Part shown: in pieces, positions 1 through 15,200 of the stretch
Position numbering within the stretch: position 1 is the first letter of the stretch
Layout of the letters: the number at the start of each line of letters is the position of its first letter
Assembly (NCBI GenBank): GCA_040954595.2
Contig: CM082587.2
Span: 3,100,001 to 3,164,000, forward strand
Direction of reading: 5' to 3'
DNA length: 64,000 nucleotides
Source: Balanoglossus misakiensis
Taxonomy: Eukaryota > Hemichordata
Program-made: the position numbers and the translations under genes
The notes under the pieces: model-generated
The model's database searches: none
What the model was told of the DNA's origin: nothing
The model's input: the letters and a program-made list of their open reading frames with translations, nothing else

Positions 1-230
1 ACTGTCATCATCTACAAAAAATAAGGTATCCAAAGATAAAACAATATTGAACTATGCCCAACACAGACAAAATGCAAAAAAAAAAAAAAATCATGACTAT
101 TCGATTATTCAGTGTAGACATGAAAACTTAAACCTTTTCGCCAACAAATTTGGTTTGGTTCAACATAGGAGGAAACTGGGAGGAAATGATTGAAGTACGT
201 GTGTGCTGAAGAACAGAGTTGAGTACGAAC

Positions 231-3200
231 CCTCAGATGATTCCTCTGAGCTGCTAAAGTCATCTTCATAATACGTATTTGAATCTGACTCACTGCCACT
301 CTCTGAGGGCACCAGTACTTTCTTCTGTCTTTTCAGAGAGCATGCCTGAAACAGAAGATGAATCAGTAAAAAATACTTGGAGACAATGAAAAACAAGAAA
401 AATAATACACAAATCACATGATAGTCATCCAATCAGTGCTTCTGACTCACCTTCTTGTAAGCGACAGTGAAGAGACAGAGCAGCAGATTGGTCAGCTGTA
501 CACCATCAATGAGTCTCTGCACACGCTGCCAAGCTGTGTAGTTTGGCATGATGTCTAGGTTGGCTGGGGTCATGTCTATACTGGATGAAGTCTGTGGGAA
601 AGAAATACAATGTATTACATGATGATGACTTGCATGGGAATCATTATAAACTGAAGGGGAAATACAAACATCAACAGTAATTTTACAAGCACTGCTTTTC
701 CCCCCTATTCCGTTACAATGTGGACGTGCTTGTCTTACCTTTGATATTCCTTCCACGTGCAAGTCTTCAAAGAGGACAGTGAGCAGTCTGACAGCATGAT
801 CTGACAACGCTACTGTCAGAACTCCAAAGCCTTGCAGTCTAAGGACAGAAAACACAAAAACAGTGCAGTGTCACCTCACAGGAAGATCTATTTCCCTGAA
901 TTCAAAATTCTACATGGTACTTGATTCTTATCGTCAGAAACAATCTTACCCTTTGGCAGATCCAGGCCTGGTCTGTGTGTACTCTTTGCTCTTGGCTCCA
1001 CCGGACTCCTTGAACTTTGGTGAGGAGGCCTCCTTCTCCTTGTCCTTCTCCTTGCTGCTGGTTCCCTTATCGGCGATGTTGGAGGCGTTGAGACCAAGGA
1101 TGCTTTGTAGGCCTGTCAGGATGCACCATGCGCCCAGCATGTTGAAGTTCTGCAGGTTCTGACCGCCGGCACGGGTCGAATTCTGAATCGCACTGGCCAC
1201 TGTGTTGAATACTGCTAACTGGAGACGGGGAAAGTGCGACAAAAGTGTTGGTATCTGACAAGCTCTGCTCTCTATAACTAATGTCTATGCTGATTTGAAA
1301 AATATAGAATTTTCTTGTGGAGACTTACACTTTTTTGCACAATGGAGGTGGCATAGCCTTCAAGTTCCTCGTCTTTGGACGTGGACACTCCTCGCATCTG
1401 CACACTGCTGGCGATGCTCAGGATGGTGCTGCAGGTTGCCACGGTGACACCGGCAAAGAGGCAACTCATCGCTATGGTAACCAGGTCAGTCAGTCGCGAC
1501 GGGGTCAAAGGTTCCAGGATGGGCAGAGATAGTGCCCGGCTGACTATCACAATGTCATTCATCAAAGACTGGAAACTGATATAACAGAAAAGAAATGTCA
1601 TTTGGTAATCTGGATTTTTAATTAGGGTCATTTTTACATCTTCACTATTCTTTAACCAAAATATGACAAAAACATGTAAGTGTGCGTGTATGGATGGATG
1701 GATGGATTTCTGGCAAGACAAAGGCCAAATCCATGAAAAGATTCAGTATCTCACAAACCTATTCCTGGCTGCAATAGCATCACTGACATTGTTCGGCATC
1801 ATGAAGAATTTCCCAGTCAGCGCCTCTTTGTAGCGGTTGACGTATCTCAGGAGATAGGGCAGGTTCATGCAGATATCCAGGAGGGCATCTGCGCCACCCA
1901 GCGTGTGCAAGTTGTCCACGTTTCGGGCAGCAAAGTAGGTCTTCATGTCGCCTGCAGTGTCCATTTTGGCCATGTCTATGTCCATGAACTGAAAATTTAC
2001 AGTCAATCACAAAATGTAATATTGGTGTACATGAAACAGAAGTGTTGAAGAAGGGGACACTTTCATATTTGCCAAGTTTTTATTTCAGGAATTAATTAGT
2101 CATCAATTGTGCAAACACTACCCAGATGACACTCATCTCATCATGGGCCTCTGCCACAGTGTATCATTGGGTGATTCCAATATCTGACCCTACCTTGGCA
2201 AAATCTTCATTGTTGGTCCTCTTTTTGCTGGCCACGATGTTGTCGTAGCTGGGACTGACTTCCGTGAACGCAGACGTCAGCTGTTGGAAGAAGTCTGTCG
2301 GGAATCCAGTGGCTACACTCTCCACTTTCGGGGGTGGCTTGTCTTTTGCTGTGGAGGATAGCAACATTTTTACTGATAAAACGGTCTGGCAGATTCTCTG
2401 GGACCGGCAGCAAACATCAGCTATATGTGAACTAAGTTCTTATGCATGCACAGAGATATCGAGAAAATTTCCTGTCGTGGAAATAACCCATTTTACAGTA
2501 TCAGAATAGAACACACGACTTACATGGCTGCATGGGCATCTTGGAGGATTTCATCATAGCAGTGAATGTGATCAAGTCTGTCTTCTGCAGTGCCCCAATC
2601 CCCCTGCACAGCCCTTCAATCAGCTGCATCAACTGTTTCTACACGTGCATAAATTCAGAGAACAGAGAGAGAAAAATGTCAATCTTTGCATTTTCAAACA
2701 CCTGAGCTTTGAATCATTTTGGTTAGTATCAAAGGTGTATAGTTTCACAGAGGTGGCACAGCCATGTACGAACACACAGACCAGTGGTGTAAATTTACCT
2801 GTGTTTTGAGAACAGACAATTCACCATTTCACTGACAGAACTATAAATTACAATCTGCTTCCAAGAAAGACAACCCTCTTCGACCCCCAAAACAATGATT
2901 GTGTTGCTCCTTACCTGTGTAACGGCACAATAGTCGTCATGTTTCAGCAATCTCTTGATGCAGAAATTCATCAAGATTTGACAGGCTGCCGAGGCATTGT
3001 TGATGCAAGATTTTGGAACTAGAATAGATGAAAATGAAACCGTCATCATCATCATCATCATCATCATCCAGTCATCATCATCATCATCATCATCATCGTC
3101 ATCAATCACCATCATCATCATCATCATCAATCATCATCATCATCATCATCATCCTAAGTTCCCTATGATGTTACCCCATCATGGCCAGTCATTATATGTG

Positions 3201-4298
3201 TGCAGTGCTGTTACCCCCATGGCCAGTCAACATGTGTAGGATGTTACTTACTGTCTCCAGCATTTGTACTGATGTAGTGAGCACTGAGTGCCACAAATGC
3301 TGAGTAGAAACATTCATACTGGTCTTCATGTTCCAAGATGTCTTGTTCACTTTGGGTGGGGAAAAAATAAATTTATTGTCTTTATTTAATTTCAAAAGGT
3401 CCATTGTGTATGTAAGGGAGTGTTGGTTGTTTTAGTTAACCCCCCCCCCCCCCCCCCATGTTCTAATTTACATAACAACAGCATTGTTCCACCCAAATTA
3501 ACTTTGTTCAGCTGATACACTTCACTGTAATTGCTCTAGAGAGACACTGTGCCTTTCTTCCATACATGGACTGTGTAGCCATATGTATCTGAGTGGACCA
3601 AGTGAGGGCATTTGCCCCGAGACACCATGGGAAATCAAATTCGTGTCAAGTTCAAACTACATGAACCTGTCTCATTTGCATATATGCAGAGAAAAATCAC
3701 AGCGCCACCTAGCGTACCTCAGTGACGCGACAATGTTGCGCGTCTCCCAAACTGCATCATTTGAAGGGTGTCGGTCTTTGGAGTAACATTCACTCGTGAG
3801 TGAAAGGCAGGAGAACCGGTCAAATCACCTCGGACAATTGCAGACGGCCAGAAGGTTATCATGAACCTTGAACGGAAATAGTTACAACACCCCACACCCC
3901 AGGGATCGTAGTTCTGTTTCTAAATAATCAGTTGCTGTTTATTTATCGCTTCATATTCACACTCCACTGGACTGAACGTGCATTTTCTTATCGTTTTCCT
4001 CTATGTGATTCTACGAGGAAAGTTTTGCCACGCAAAGCCCCAGTAATTAGCGACTTGCCAGGCCATAACAAAATGCTGATTAACTACATCATACATGATT
4101 GAAACCGACGCGTCGACGGTGACAAAGAAATGAGAATCACTTAATAGTCACGACCCCTAGACAGTCAAAACTCGCCACTTACCTTCTTATGATCGATTGT
4201 GATAACTGTGGTATATCACTGCTCTTAAAAGATGTATACGAAGCTGCTAGTAATGGTTTTATCATTGACGGCCAGTCTTGTACTACGGCCGACGCCAT
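231..4298 (-). CDS. UBR4: UBR4, N-terminal part (11 exons; gene runs off the left edge)
   Basis: UBR4 (p600) is a giant (about 5000 residue) N-degron-recognising E3 ligase that acts in quality control and stress-response silencing. Only its helical, armadillo-like N-terminus is in the window, about 560 residues; the UBR box and the C-terminal ligase module lie outside. Coding exons on the minus strand: 4183-4298, 3252-3349, 2915-3018, 2524-2638, 2194-2348, 1759-1988, 1329-1575, 950-1218, 739-838, 451-591 and about 231-345. Phases join without a break. Diagnostic stretches shared with vertebrate UBR4 are LLAASYTSF near the start, NLPYLLRYVNR (exon 6), PILEPLTPSRL (exon 7), QGFGVL (exon 9), RVQRLIDGV (exon 10) and SNTYYEDDFSS (exon 11). 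The start ATG at 4298 lies in a CCAAGATGGCG context. The donor of exon 11 near 230 is the least certain boundary. Bases 1-230 look intronic. Confidence 0.93.
3043..3153. repeat. (TCA)n microsatellite in UBR4 intron 2
   Basis: Interrupted TCA trinucleotide repeat of about 110 bp. On the UBR4 sense strand it reads as TGA/ATG repeats and ends about 25 bases before the 3' splice site of exon 3 (exon end 3018). It produces Ile/Ser/His or Met/Asp runs in translation that are not coding. Confidence 0.9.
3440..3457. repeat. poly(C) run of 18
   Basis: Uninterrupted 18-base C run in UBR4 intron 1. Intron 1 (3350-4182) otherwise shows nothing that I can assign. Confidence 0.9.
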
Positions 4299-4805
4299 CT
4301 TGGTTGACTCACTAGCTACCGAATAGCGCCCTCATGAAATGACATCACTCAAGTACTTCCCGTTTTCTATGGTAAACTTTACAAATACGGAAAAGTTTCA
4401 TTTTCTTGAATGAACATTGTGGAAAAAATGTTAAAAGTAGTAAATAAAAGTAGAAGACTGGTCTTGTAGTTGTATTTGCCTAAATCATTGCTTGAATTTG
4501 CGTGAACGTTACTAACGTTGGCATTGAATTGAATAAATAGCTAATTTCCATAATTATTTAATCAATGTATGATTAAACAATTCATCAATCCAATCACACA
4601 CACAAATACACAGAAAAACAATGACCAAATTGGTTTGTGCAATATGCATCGTTTTTATTCATGGGATAAAATATCTGTATTCACTACAGATATCTTCTCT
4701 TTTCTTCTCGGTATTGTAAATGTTAACTTTACACAGACTTCACCAACAGCGACATGAGAAGGGGGAAGGGACTGTTAAATAGGGTTACACAGTTTTTAAC
4801 ATGTG
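4299..4805 (-). promoter_or_regulatory. WDR46-UBR4 spacer: WDR46 polyadenylation signal and UBR4 promoter
   Basis: The two genes are in tandem on the minus strand with only 507 bp between the WDR46 stop and the UBR4 start. A minus-strand AATAAA (TTTATT at about 4654-4659) can end the WDR46 transcript, which leaves about 350 bp for the UBR4 promoter. No TATA box is seen. The UBR4 start codon is embedded in a YY1-type element (CCAAGATGGCGTC, 4290-4302), a feature common in TATA-less housekeeping promoters. Confidence 0.55.
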
Positions 4806-7800
4806 CTAGCTTGATTTCTTTTGGAATCTGTCCAAAGCTGATCTCTTGCCAAGTAGAATGTCTTCTTTCTCTTTTGTTTTAGCGTTTTTGACTGCTTCTT
4901 CTTTCTTCTCTATTTCTTTCTTCAGAATATCCTGAGAGAAAAACAACGGCACACAGATATATGTATTATATACACAATTCTGAGACTCATGAACTAAGAA
5001 ATAGGGAGGGAAGCCTACCCCCAGGCTTGGGGTAAAGCTGCAATATATGTTGGTCATCTACATACAAAGACACTGGATATTCATTCCTAGAAATATGTCC
5101 TACTCTGTACTGAGAAGGAAAATCATTACTAACTCTTTTCTGTTCCTGCAATACTCCCTGTTTTCTCTGTTCCTTCTTGGAGGCTGAACTCTTGCCTTTC
5201 ATTTTATATCTGGGTTCAAATTTAGCAGCAGGAATGTAACCCTGTTGAAAGAAGGCACTGATGTGTTATGGCGTTGTCATCAAGTTTCAATGCATGCAAG
5301 TTTGAAAATCATGACTAGTCTGTGCTGGCATGGCTATCAGCTTCATCAAAAAATTACCACTTTCATCATAATCACTTCAATTATTATTATCACAACCGTC
5401 ATCACCATCACAGAAAACGCAAAGTAACATTTTACCAAAATTTCTTTCTTCTCTTCCAGTTTAACCACCATACTTGTCTTGTCAACTTCCGAGATCTTGT
5501 TTGTGTCCAAGGTGATCATTTCAGGTTGAATCTGCAAATTCACACAAGATTTCAATAAATTAAAGTTATAGTTTTCAACAGGATTAAGAGACACATCCAG
5601 CCTTGACCCGATGATAAGGCCTATTGACACTTAAGAGAACTTGCCTTGTCTAACAATGCCTTGACTTCCCATTCTCTGCGCGACTGTTTAGACTGGTAGG
5701 GGTTGTGTTCCAAGGCATCAAAGTTAGCCTCGCCAGCACCTGGAATGAGCAGGCTGGAAAATCCCTTTCCGTGGGAAACACCTATAACATCCTCGTATGG
5801 ACAAAACTGTAGACCAGATACGATATTTCTCATTCTATGCCTCATGTATGGTTTCTCCTGAGTTTCTGTACAGGCACCTTTGTAAACCTGAAGAGAGTGA
5901 AAGTATGAAAAGTTAGCATCAGATTCAGATTCAAGTTTACATTCGTGCTATTAGCATCAGAATCAGATTCATTAAAAATGTCACTCAATTTATTCTATTT
6001 CTGTTGTGACCAGCAACAGCAACAGAATAATTACCTCTACAATATTGGAACATGCGGCGGCGAGGAGGCCCCGCTGACTGAAGGACAACTCTGATGCTCC
6101 TGATGATATTTTATAAATATGCAGTGGTTTAAATGTCCTCACATCAAATATTTTCAGTTGTCTGTCCTGGCCTGAAGTAGCCATATATCTGTGAAAACAA
6201 AACAGAAATGACAAAAAAATCCAACATCTTCTACCAGTGATTTCAATCAAATTATGTTTTTATCACATGGATAGGCCTATTTTCCAACTCTTGTAAACTT
6301 ACAATCCTTTCTTGTCGATAGCAATGGATCTGACGGCAGCTTTGTGACACATCATTTTCACCAATGGTTGTTTCACGTTGGGACTCCATAGTGTTACAGT
6401 ACCTACCGATAAAATCATAAAATTCCATGGTTACAGATGGTAACCACCAAACATTTTGAACAGGTAGCCATATCGTCTCAAACTTGACTTTCAAAATGGC
6501 CGCCAATCTCTGTGTTAAACTCTCCTCAGCTCCAAAATGACACACTGCTCAATGCCCATCTGCGTATGCAATCAAAAGTAGGATCACAGTACAAACCATT
6601 CGGGTGTCCAAGATGGATGAGTGCGTTGTGAGGGTTCTGTGTCATCACATTCAATCTGCCTTGTTTGGTCGGAATGCAAGCCACTTCCCGGCCAACTGAC
6701 GTGTCTAGATACTTCAGGAAACCCACGGCACTCTATCAAAAGGAACATTGAAAAGTTTTGAGAGAGATATATAAAACGAACTTTCACAATCATGACGGAT
6801 TTAGATGCCGCACTGGGTAAAGGAATTGACTAGTACACTTACTGAAGTTGCTAGGAGGAAGTGATACGGAAGAAATTCCATCCTGAGAACGTCGTTGAAA
6901 CTTTTAATGCAGTGTATTTCAGTACCCTGGTTGTCGTACATGTACAGCCATTTCTTCTGAGCCACGGCCAACATGGTCTCTAAGTGAAGCCACCTGCAAG
7001 AAAGAAAGTCAGCAAACAATTTTTATCAGACGGAGTTCAAGTCATACATTCATCAGCAATCTTGAAATACACAGTCACCACCAACACATACACATGTAAG
7101 GTTTGAAAAGGAATCACTTTTGATCTTACTTCACATCTCTGATGGTCTCCATGACATTGATCTCAAAGGCCAGGTTCTTGGTGACCCAGTCGATGGCTGC
7201 CAGGTGGCCTGCCTTGCCACCCAGGAGAAGGTGTCTGCCGTTCCTCGTGTAGTCCATCCGGTATGGTCCGAACTGGCTCAGTATCAGGTCAAAATGCTGC
7301 AGAGAAAAAGGATTGAAGTGGCATGGTTTGTTCTGATGATCCTAAGCATTCAGACATTTACACGGCACAAACTAGTTTACTTCCACCATTTTTTATGTTT
7401 CTGTCTTGAACCCAAATTTCTTACCTTTTGAGCACTTGATATATCCACTGCTTTAGCTATTTCTTTTTGTGAAATCTGATGTGTTTCCTCATCTGAGTCT
7501 GCTACAAGAAAACTGTGAAGGAATTTTGTGGAAATCAAATGATTTGATTATAACACACAGCAATTATTGTTTTTCTTTTCACAGTCTTGGAAAAAAAAAC
7601 AGTACAGATCTGTAGTTAACTTAGAGAAAACTTATTTTATTTATTACCCAGCTTCCTCTGTAAGGAGTAACTCTGATCTAGCTGCTTGTTCAACAGCTTC
7701 TTCATATTTTTTTTCAAGTTGCTGTAAGATTCTTCTGTGCTTCATATCAGGAATGTTTTTCTAACAGGACGAATCAAACAAAAGTGCCTGTTTAAGTTGT

Positions 7801-8552
7801 ACATTTCATTAATTATTTACCGTGGTTTAATCACATGTAAGAAACTTTGCCACTCTCTAAAAATCCATTGTGAATCATTGTATATTGTGTGCAATTTTAT
7901 TAATCTATGCAAATTAACTCACTTTTCTGGTGTCAACTTTCTCTCCCCTGGAATACCGCTGGACTTTCTCCTGAGGAACCGGGACCGGCCCCTCAAATGG
8001 ATCAGCACTCCCCCGTTTCATCATATGATCATCATCATGTCTTTTTCTTTTTCTTTTCCTTCTCTTTGGCTCATCATCACCACCGGGTGGACCTCTTTTC
8101 TCTGACTTGTCCGTTTCTTCATCATCATAATATCTAGCCGCCTTCTTCTAAAATGATAGGAAAAACACTGAGATGGTGTTGCGTAGGCTTAGCGAAGCCA
8201 ACCTGATTCTTCAAGCTGAGATCGGCTCCGTTATTGAAGGTGTAAGAAAACTGTCTTGACAGCGAGGGGCCCAATATAAGTTTGCAACTTGAAAGACCTG
8301 CAGTCTGCACGTTGCAAGGCGCACACACGTGTTGTACTAGCAGCAGACGCCTATGGGCACTTCCGGTATGCATGATTCTTCCTCAGTTTTGGGACAAGAA
8401 TATAACTTTTTCATCGACGTTTTCGTTATATTACAGACTTTGTTTATTTCACTGTGCCCGACATGCGTTGTCTGATCGGTAATCATAATATGTAGAGAGA
8501 AATTTACCTTTTTCTCCCTTGTTTGTAAACCATTCTCTTCTGAGTCAGCCAT
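4806..8552 (-). CDS. WDR46: WDR46 (Utp7/BING4), nucleolar WD40 protein, complete, 13 exons
   Basis: WDR46/Utp7 is a nucleolar scaffold of the small-subunit processome, needed for 18S rRNA processing. Exons (minus): 8508-8552, 7923-8147, 7648-7760, 7425-7512, 7130-7296, 6843-6993, 6597-6732, 6303-6402, 6035-6188, 5645-5887, 5436-5531, 5134-5241, 4806-4931. These total 1752 nt, 583 residues plus stop (human about 610). Residues 16-90 are Lys/Arg/Asp-rich and disordered, as expected for a nucleolar tail. Residues about 158-393 form the WD40 propeller, with [40 protein letters not shown] and [14 protein letters not shown] as family signatures. Residues about 394-506 are the BING4 C-terminal domain ([30 protein letters not shown]). 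The C-terminus ends in a Lys-rich helix and SALDRF, as in human. Intron 10 uses a GC donor. The start at 8552 is the first ATG of the exon and has a YY1-like AAAATGGC context. Confidence 0.95.
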
Positions 8553-9209
8553 TTTGGTTGGTTTGTTCACAGGTCTGATCAATCATTACTCCGCTGGAAA
8601 AATGTTAATAAATATCATAGATCATATTTTCACTTTATTTGTATTTTTTGCAATCAATTTTGCATCATCCCACAATAAGTTAAACTAACTTAGTAGATAT
8701 AAAAATTTCATTCCAATTTCGTGTTCGGTAAAACTCGGATTTTATGGCTTCGCCTTCAGCTCGGAAGTTTCCTTATTTGGAAACGCGCGCGTAATGCAAA
8801 TGTGAACGCGTACGCGCGAAATGCAAATGCTGCGTTTACGTACAAGCGGGAGAAGCTAGCTCATGGTGACCGAAGGCAAGAGGTCAGTATATTTCATTTT
8901 AGGCAGATCCTTTCTTCTGAAATGGTTAGATCGGGTGCTTAGATCATCTGATGTAACTTACAGATTAATTTTTAGCGTTGACAACTTCGAAATTAACCCA
9001 ATTCTGCCTCATAATGCATTTCTGTGGTTGTCCACAAAGGGTGTCAACTCAAAAGTCCTGTTGCATAGCGACCTGTACAGTGTACTGTACCCCCCCCCCC
9101 CCCTCAGAGGGACTATAACTCCTCACATATAATCATTGGTTTGTCGCGCCGTGAATTAACAATTACATTTTGTTTCTATCATCTACAGATTGTAAACTAA
9201 TGCTTGAAA
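8553..9209. promoter_or_regulatory. divergent WDR46/CDC7 promoter with octamers and an E2F site
   Basis: About 660 bp separates the two divergent start codons. A CpG-rich core at 8780-8850 carries two perfect octamers (ATGCAAAT at 8794-8801 and 8821-8828), each preceded by a CGCGCG run, and a perfect E2F consensus (GCGCGAAA at 8814-8821, reverse of TTTCGCGC). A plausible CDC7 5' UTR intron runs from a donor near 8882 (GAG/GTCAGT) to an acceptor at about 9189 (CATCTACAG). A C run of 14 lies at 9090-9103 inside that intron. The transcription starts themselves cannot be read from sequence. Confidence 0.6.
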
Positions 9210-11817
<2,608 letters not shown>

Positions 11818-12250
11818 TATGTGGACATCGACGTATAAAATACGTACATTGAACCAACAGTGTAATATTTTAAAGACATGATGGGTGTTTTATGATCATT
11901 TTAATTTTAAGATTTTATGCATCTTGAACTATTTTAAATGTGTAAGTAAAAAAAAATTGGTTACTTTTTTATCAAAAGACCAAAGGATGAAAGATTTTTA
12001 TACAAATTTTACAGCTGAAATATAGTTTTTGTTTCAACAGCAATTTGTATTTTCAGATATAATTCTTCCATTTTATAAAATTTGAATTAAATGTTTATCT
12101 TTCAAAATTAATGGTGTCAAATTATCCATGTTTGATTTTGTTGTTGGGACCTGTCATCTCCTTGGACAAAAAATCTATAACAAAGGCCTCTCAGATTTCA
12201 GATTTTTATTATTTTTCTTCAAATAAAGTTCCAGATGAGTACAACAACTT
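11818..12250 (+). terminator. CDC7 3' UTR with poly(A) signal
   Basis: AT-rich 3' UTR after the TGA. The first canonical AATAAA on the plus strand is at 12222-12227, followed by a GT-containing tract (AGTTCCAGATGAGT), so cleavage is expected at about 12240-12255. The signal type is inferred from sequence only. Confidence 0.6.
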
Positions 12251-15200
12251 AAAAGATAAACACTTGTTTTGACACAAACTACACGTATCTTTTTAAAAAA
12301 AAATGAAACACTGAGGAATTTAAAATAACTGAAAACATCAAAGGAAAAAAAAGAATATCAAGTTCCGTCTGATTTCAATAAGAATGTATTTACAGAAATG
12401 AGAAAAAAATCTATTTCTCATTTAGCATGATTTCCCCCCATCCTCATATTTATGCCTTTTACTGCCGAAAAGTACAATAAAAAGCAATTGTTTACGCTCA
12501 CAAACAATACATATTTGCAACCGTCCACACATACACGCACACCACAGGTTCTCGATAACACACTTTGTCACAAATTCTCCATATTAACGAAACAAAACCA
12601 TCTGCACCATATACTCGGACAGCAGTGCAAAATGTGACTTCCTAATGGTCAATGCAATGATATAAATACAGCTACACAGGGGGAAAAATTACAGACACTA
12701 ATATCTCCTCCACGAGCCCTGCCATTTTTGTGAAATGCAAGGAACACAAGAGATAGCTGCTGGAGTCACCACTGGACAACACACACTGCTTGTGATTTTT
12801 CTACTGGCAGTTTTAAAAAAAACAGTAGGTTGCTATTTCGCATTTGACTCTGAAAAACTTCGCGGACTACATGATCAGCCCGAGAAACGACTCAAAACGA
12901 CATATCAGTCGAACTACTACTCCATGTAGTTTTTCAGTCTTTTTCTTGGCTACAAGTCACACTCAACGCCATTCAATTGAATGTGGCCGCTTTTAATCAC
13001 AACATTACTTTCCCACAAACTGCACAGTCGGTCGCTGTCACCACCTTCAATTTGTATAAATATATCCGAAAAATATCTAAACGAATGAGAATCATTATTA
13101 TCCAAAATAGAATTTGTACACATTTTTAAAAAAATTCTGAAGACAAAACGTTGACCAGCAATGTTGGCAACCCTAAAGAATGACTATGGCTTTACAACCT
13201 ATTAAGTCCTAAAACTATGTAGGCCAATGCTCTAACCTCTCCCAATCCCATATTTCCAGGACTGCCACCCTGCATTATGTTAAATATTATGGGATGGAGC
13301 TGGTCAACTCTGACCTCCTGAATGAACATTACTTTTCCCAATCCTCTTAGTTAATCACCATCTTTACACTTTTTGTCTACCTTTATGTGTTTTGGAACCC
13401 ATTTATGGTATAGCCACCAGGCTGCTTTTGTGGAGTTTTTCTTTGCGGTGCGTGCTAGCTCTCAAATTGGTCAGGCCACCATTTTGTTCCCAAGGCTGCA
13501 TGCCGACAAGCTGTCAAGTGACAAATATACAAACTACTGCTACACTTTATAGGACGATTAGCATTAGTGCCAATTCACGGTCAGGTCATGTTGCCGTGAG
13601 GGACTGGCTACTACTAAACTTCTAACACTCACTCGGGATGGACCGGAAAAAAGAGTAGAAAGATTCCAAGTGCACAATGTACATTACATACTATACACGT
13701 ATATTGGTCACAGCTGCTTCGTGTGTATATTTATGTACAAATGTACATCAAAGTTTAACGTCAAGATTCCCCTTCCCAGAGAAGAGGGTGAACTGAGAAA
13801 TGTATGAAAATATAAAGCTTTGAGAATTCCCCTTTGACCCGATGAACATTTTGGCAGTGCTGCTATGATGAAGTTCACTGCAGTTAACTCTGTCTTTCTG
13901 ACATCAAATTTTGTGGTGGCCAGAATTATTGTGCTCCGATTGGAGGTTACTGATTGTGACAAAAAAGTTGCATGGATTTTGCAACCATGAAACTCCCCCC
14001 CCCCTCCCCCCCAGGTAAAACCTCCTGATAAGTTTACATTACCCATTTTTTCTCCTATACATCCTGTTTTGAGGGACAAATGGTATGTCGGTGAAAAAAA
14101 TTTAGAACAGAACGATTTAAGGTGGGTTGAATTTTTCAAGTGACTGAACCAATGTGATCAGTGGTTTTCAGGTGGAAATACATGTAAAAAAAATCATGGC
14201 AAATTACACTGAGGTAGAGGGAACGTGTAACAACGCATGAGGTAGACACTGACAAATATTGAGGAATACCAGTTTGAATTTTTTGTGTAGAAATTTTGAG
14301 GTCACATCGGAATTCATAGTGGAAATATTTTAAATACCAATGTGTGTTGCCATTCCAACATTTCAACTGATCAGAATCTGAGAAGGAATGGAATATTTTG
14401 TCGCTCTCCCCCCCCTAAAATAACTCGACTACAAACAGGTTCTGTGAGGTAAGTGAACTTTGTACTGCCTGAGTAGGAACAAGGACGGGTTTCTCCTCAA
14501 AATCAAAAATCAGACACCCTCTTCCAAAACCCCTCAAACCAGGATGATAGCAGAAACGTAAAAATTGACAAATGTCAGCTAATTCCCATAAGATCAGCTG
14601 CCTTCAATACTGGACGTAGCATGAGTGCACCCCTTCGCAACTATACTTTGGTAGGCTTCTATGATTTCTATGGCTAACTGGACCAGTGTACAGAAATTCA
14701 GGGGGGGGGGAGGAGGAGTAATCTTAAAAGTCACAGGTAAAATACTTTCTCATATTCAGCGAAAGAAAAGGGAAAAGGGGATCAGATAGCTCCTTCTCGA
14801 CCACAAACCCTTGGAAGTATTTGTGCAAAATAGAAATTACATCACAAAATCATTTTTTGCACTCTACACTCCAATATAGCATTAAAATAGCCCGTGGTTA
14901 CATTTTTTTCTACTTTTTTCTATATGTCATCACTAGTAAATACTACATTATCAACATTTTGTCTGTGAAAGATTACATTACTAGCAATAATTGTCTTCAG
15001 CTGCATTTCCTTTGTTTCCATGGTAACATTTTGTATCAATTTCAAGAGACATTTACAACTGGCAAAACACTTTCTTGTTTTTTTTCTCCATAAAACTGAG
15101 AGATATAAGTAATGCTGAAAACATTTTTCCCCTTTCATCGGTCATTGCCGTCCCAACATCTACAGTAAAAAGCTGCATGTTTTGAAACTATCATTAAAAT

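Noticed and set aside
2997-3239. Frames with Ile, Ser, His or Met runs
   Set aside because: They are translations of the TCA microsatellite.
7502-7503. Acceptor directly before CAGACTC for WDR46 exon 4
   Set aside because: It gives an immediate stop after joining exon 3. The acceptor 11 bases upstream (edge 7512) keeps the frame and restores [10 protein letters not shown].
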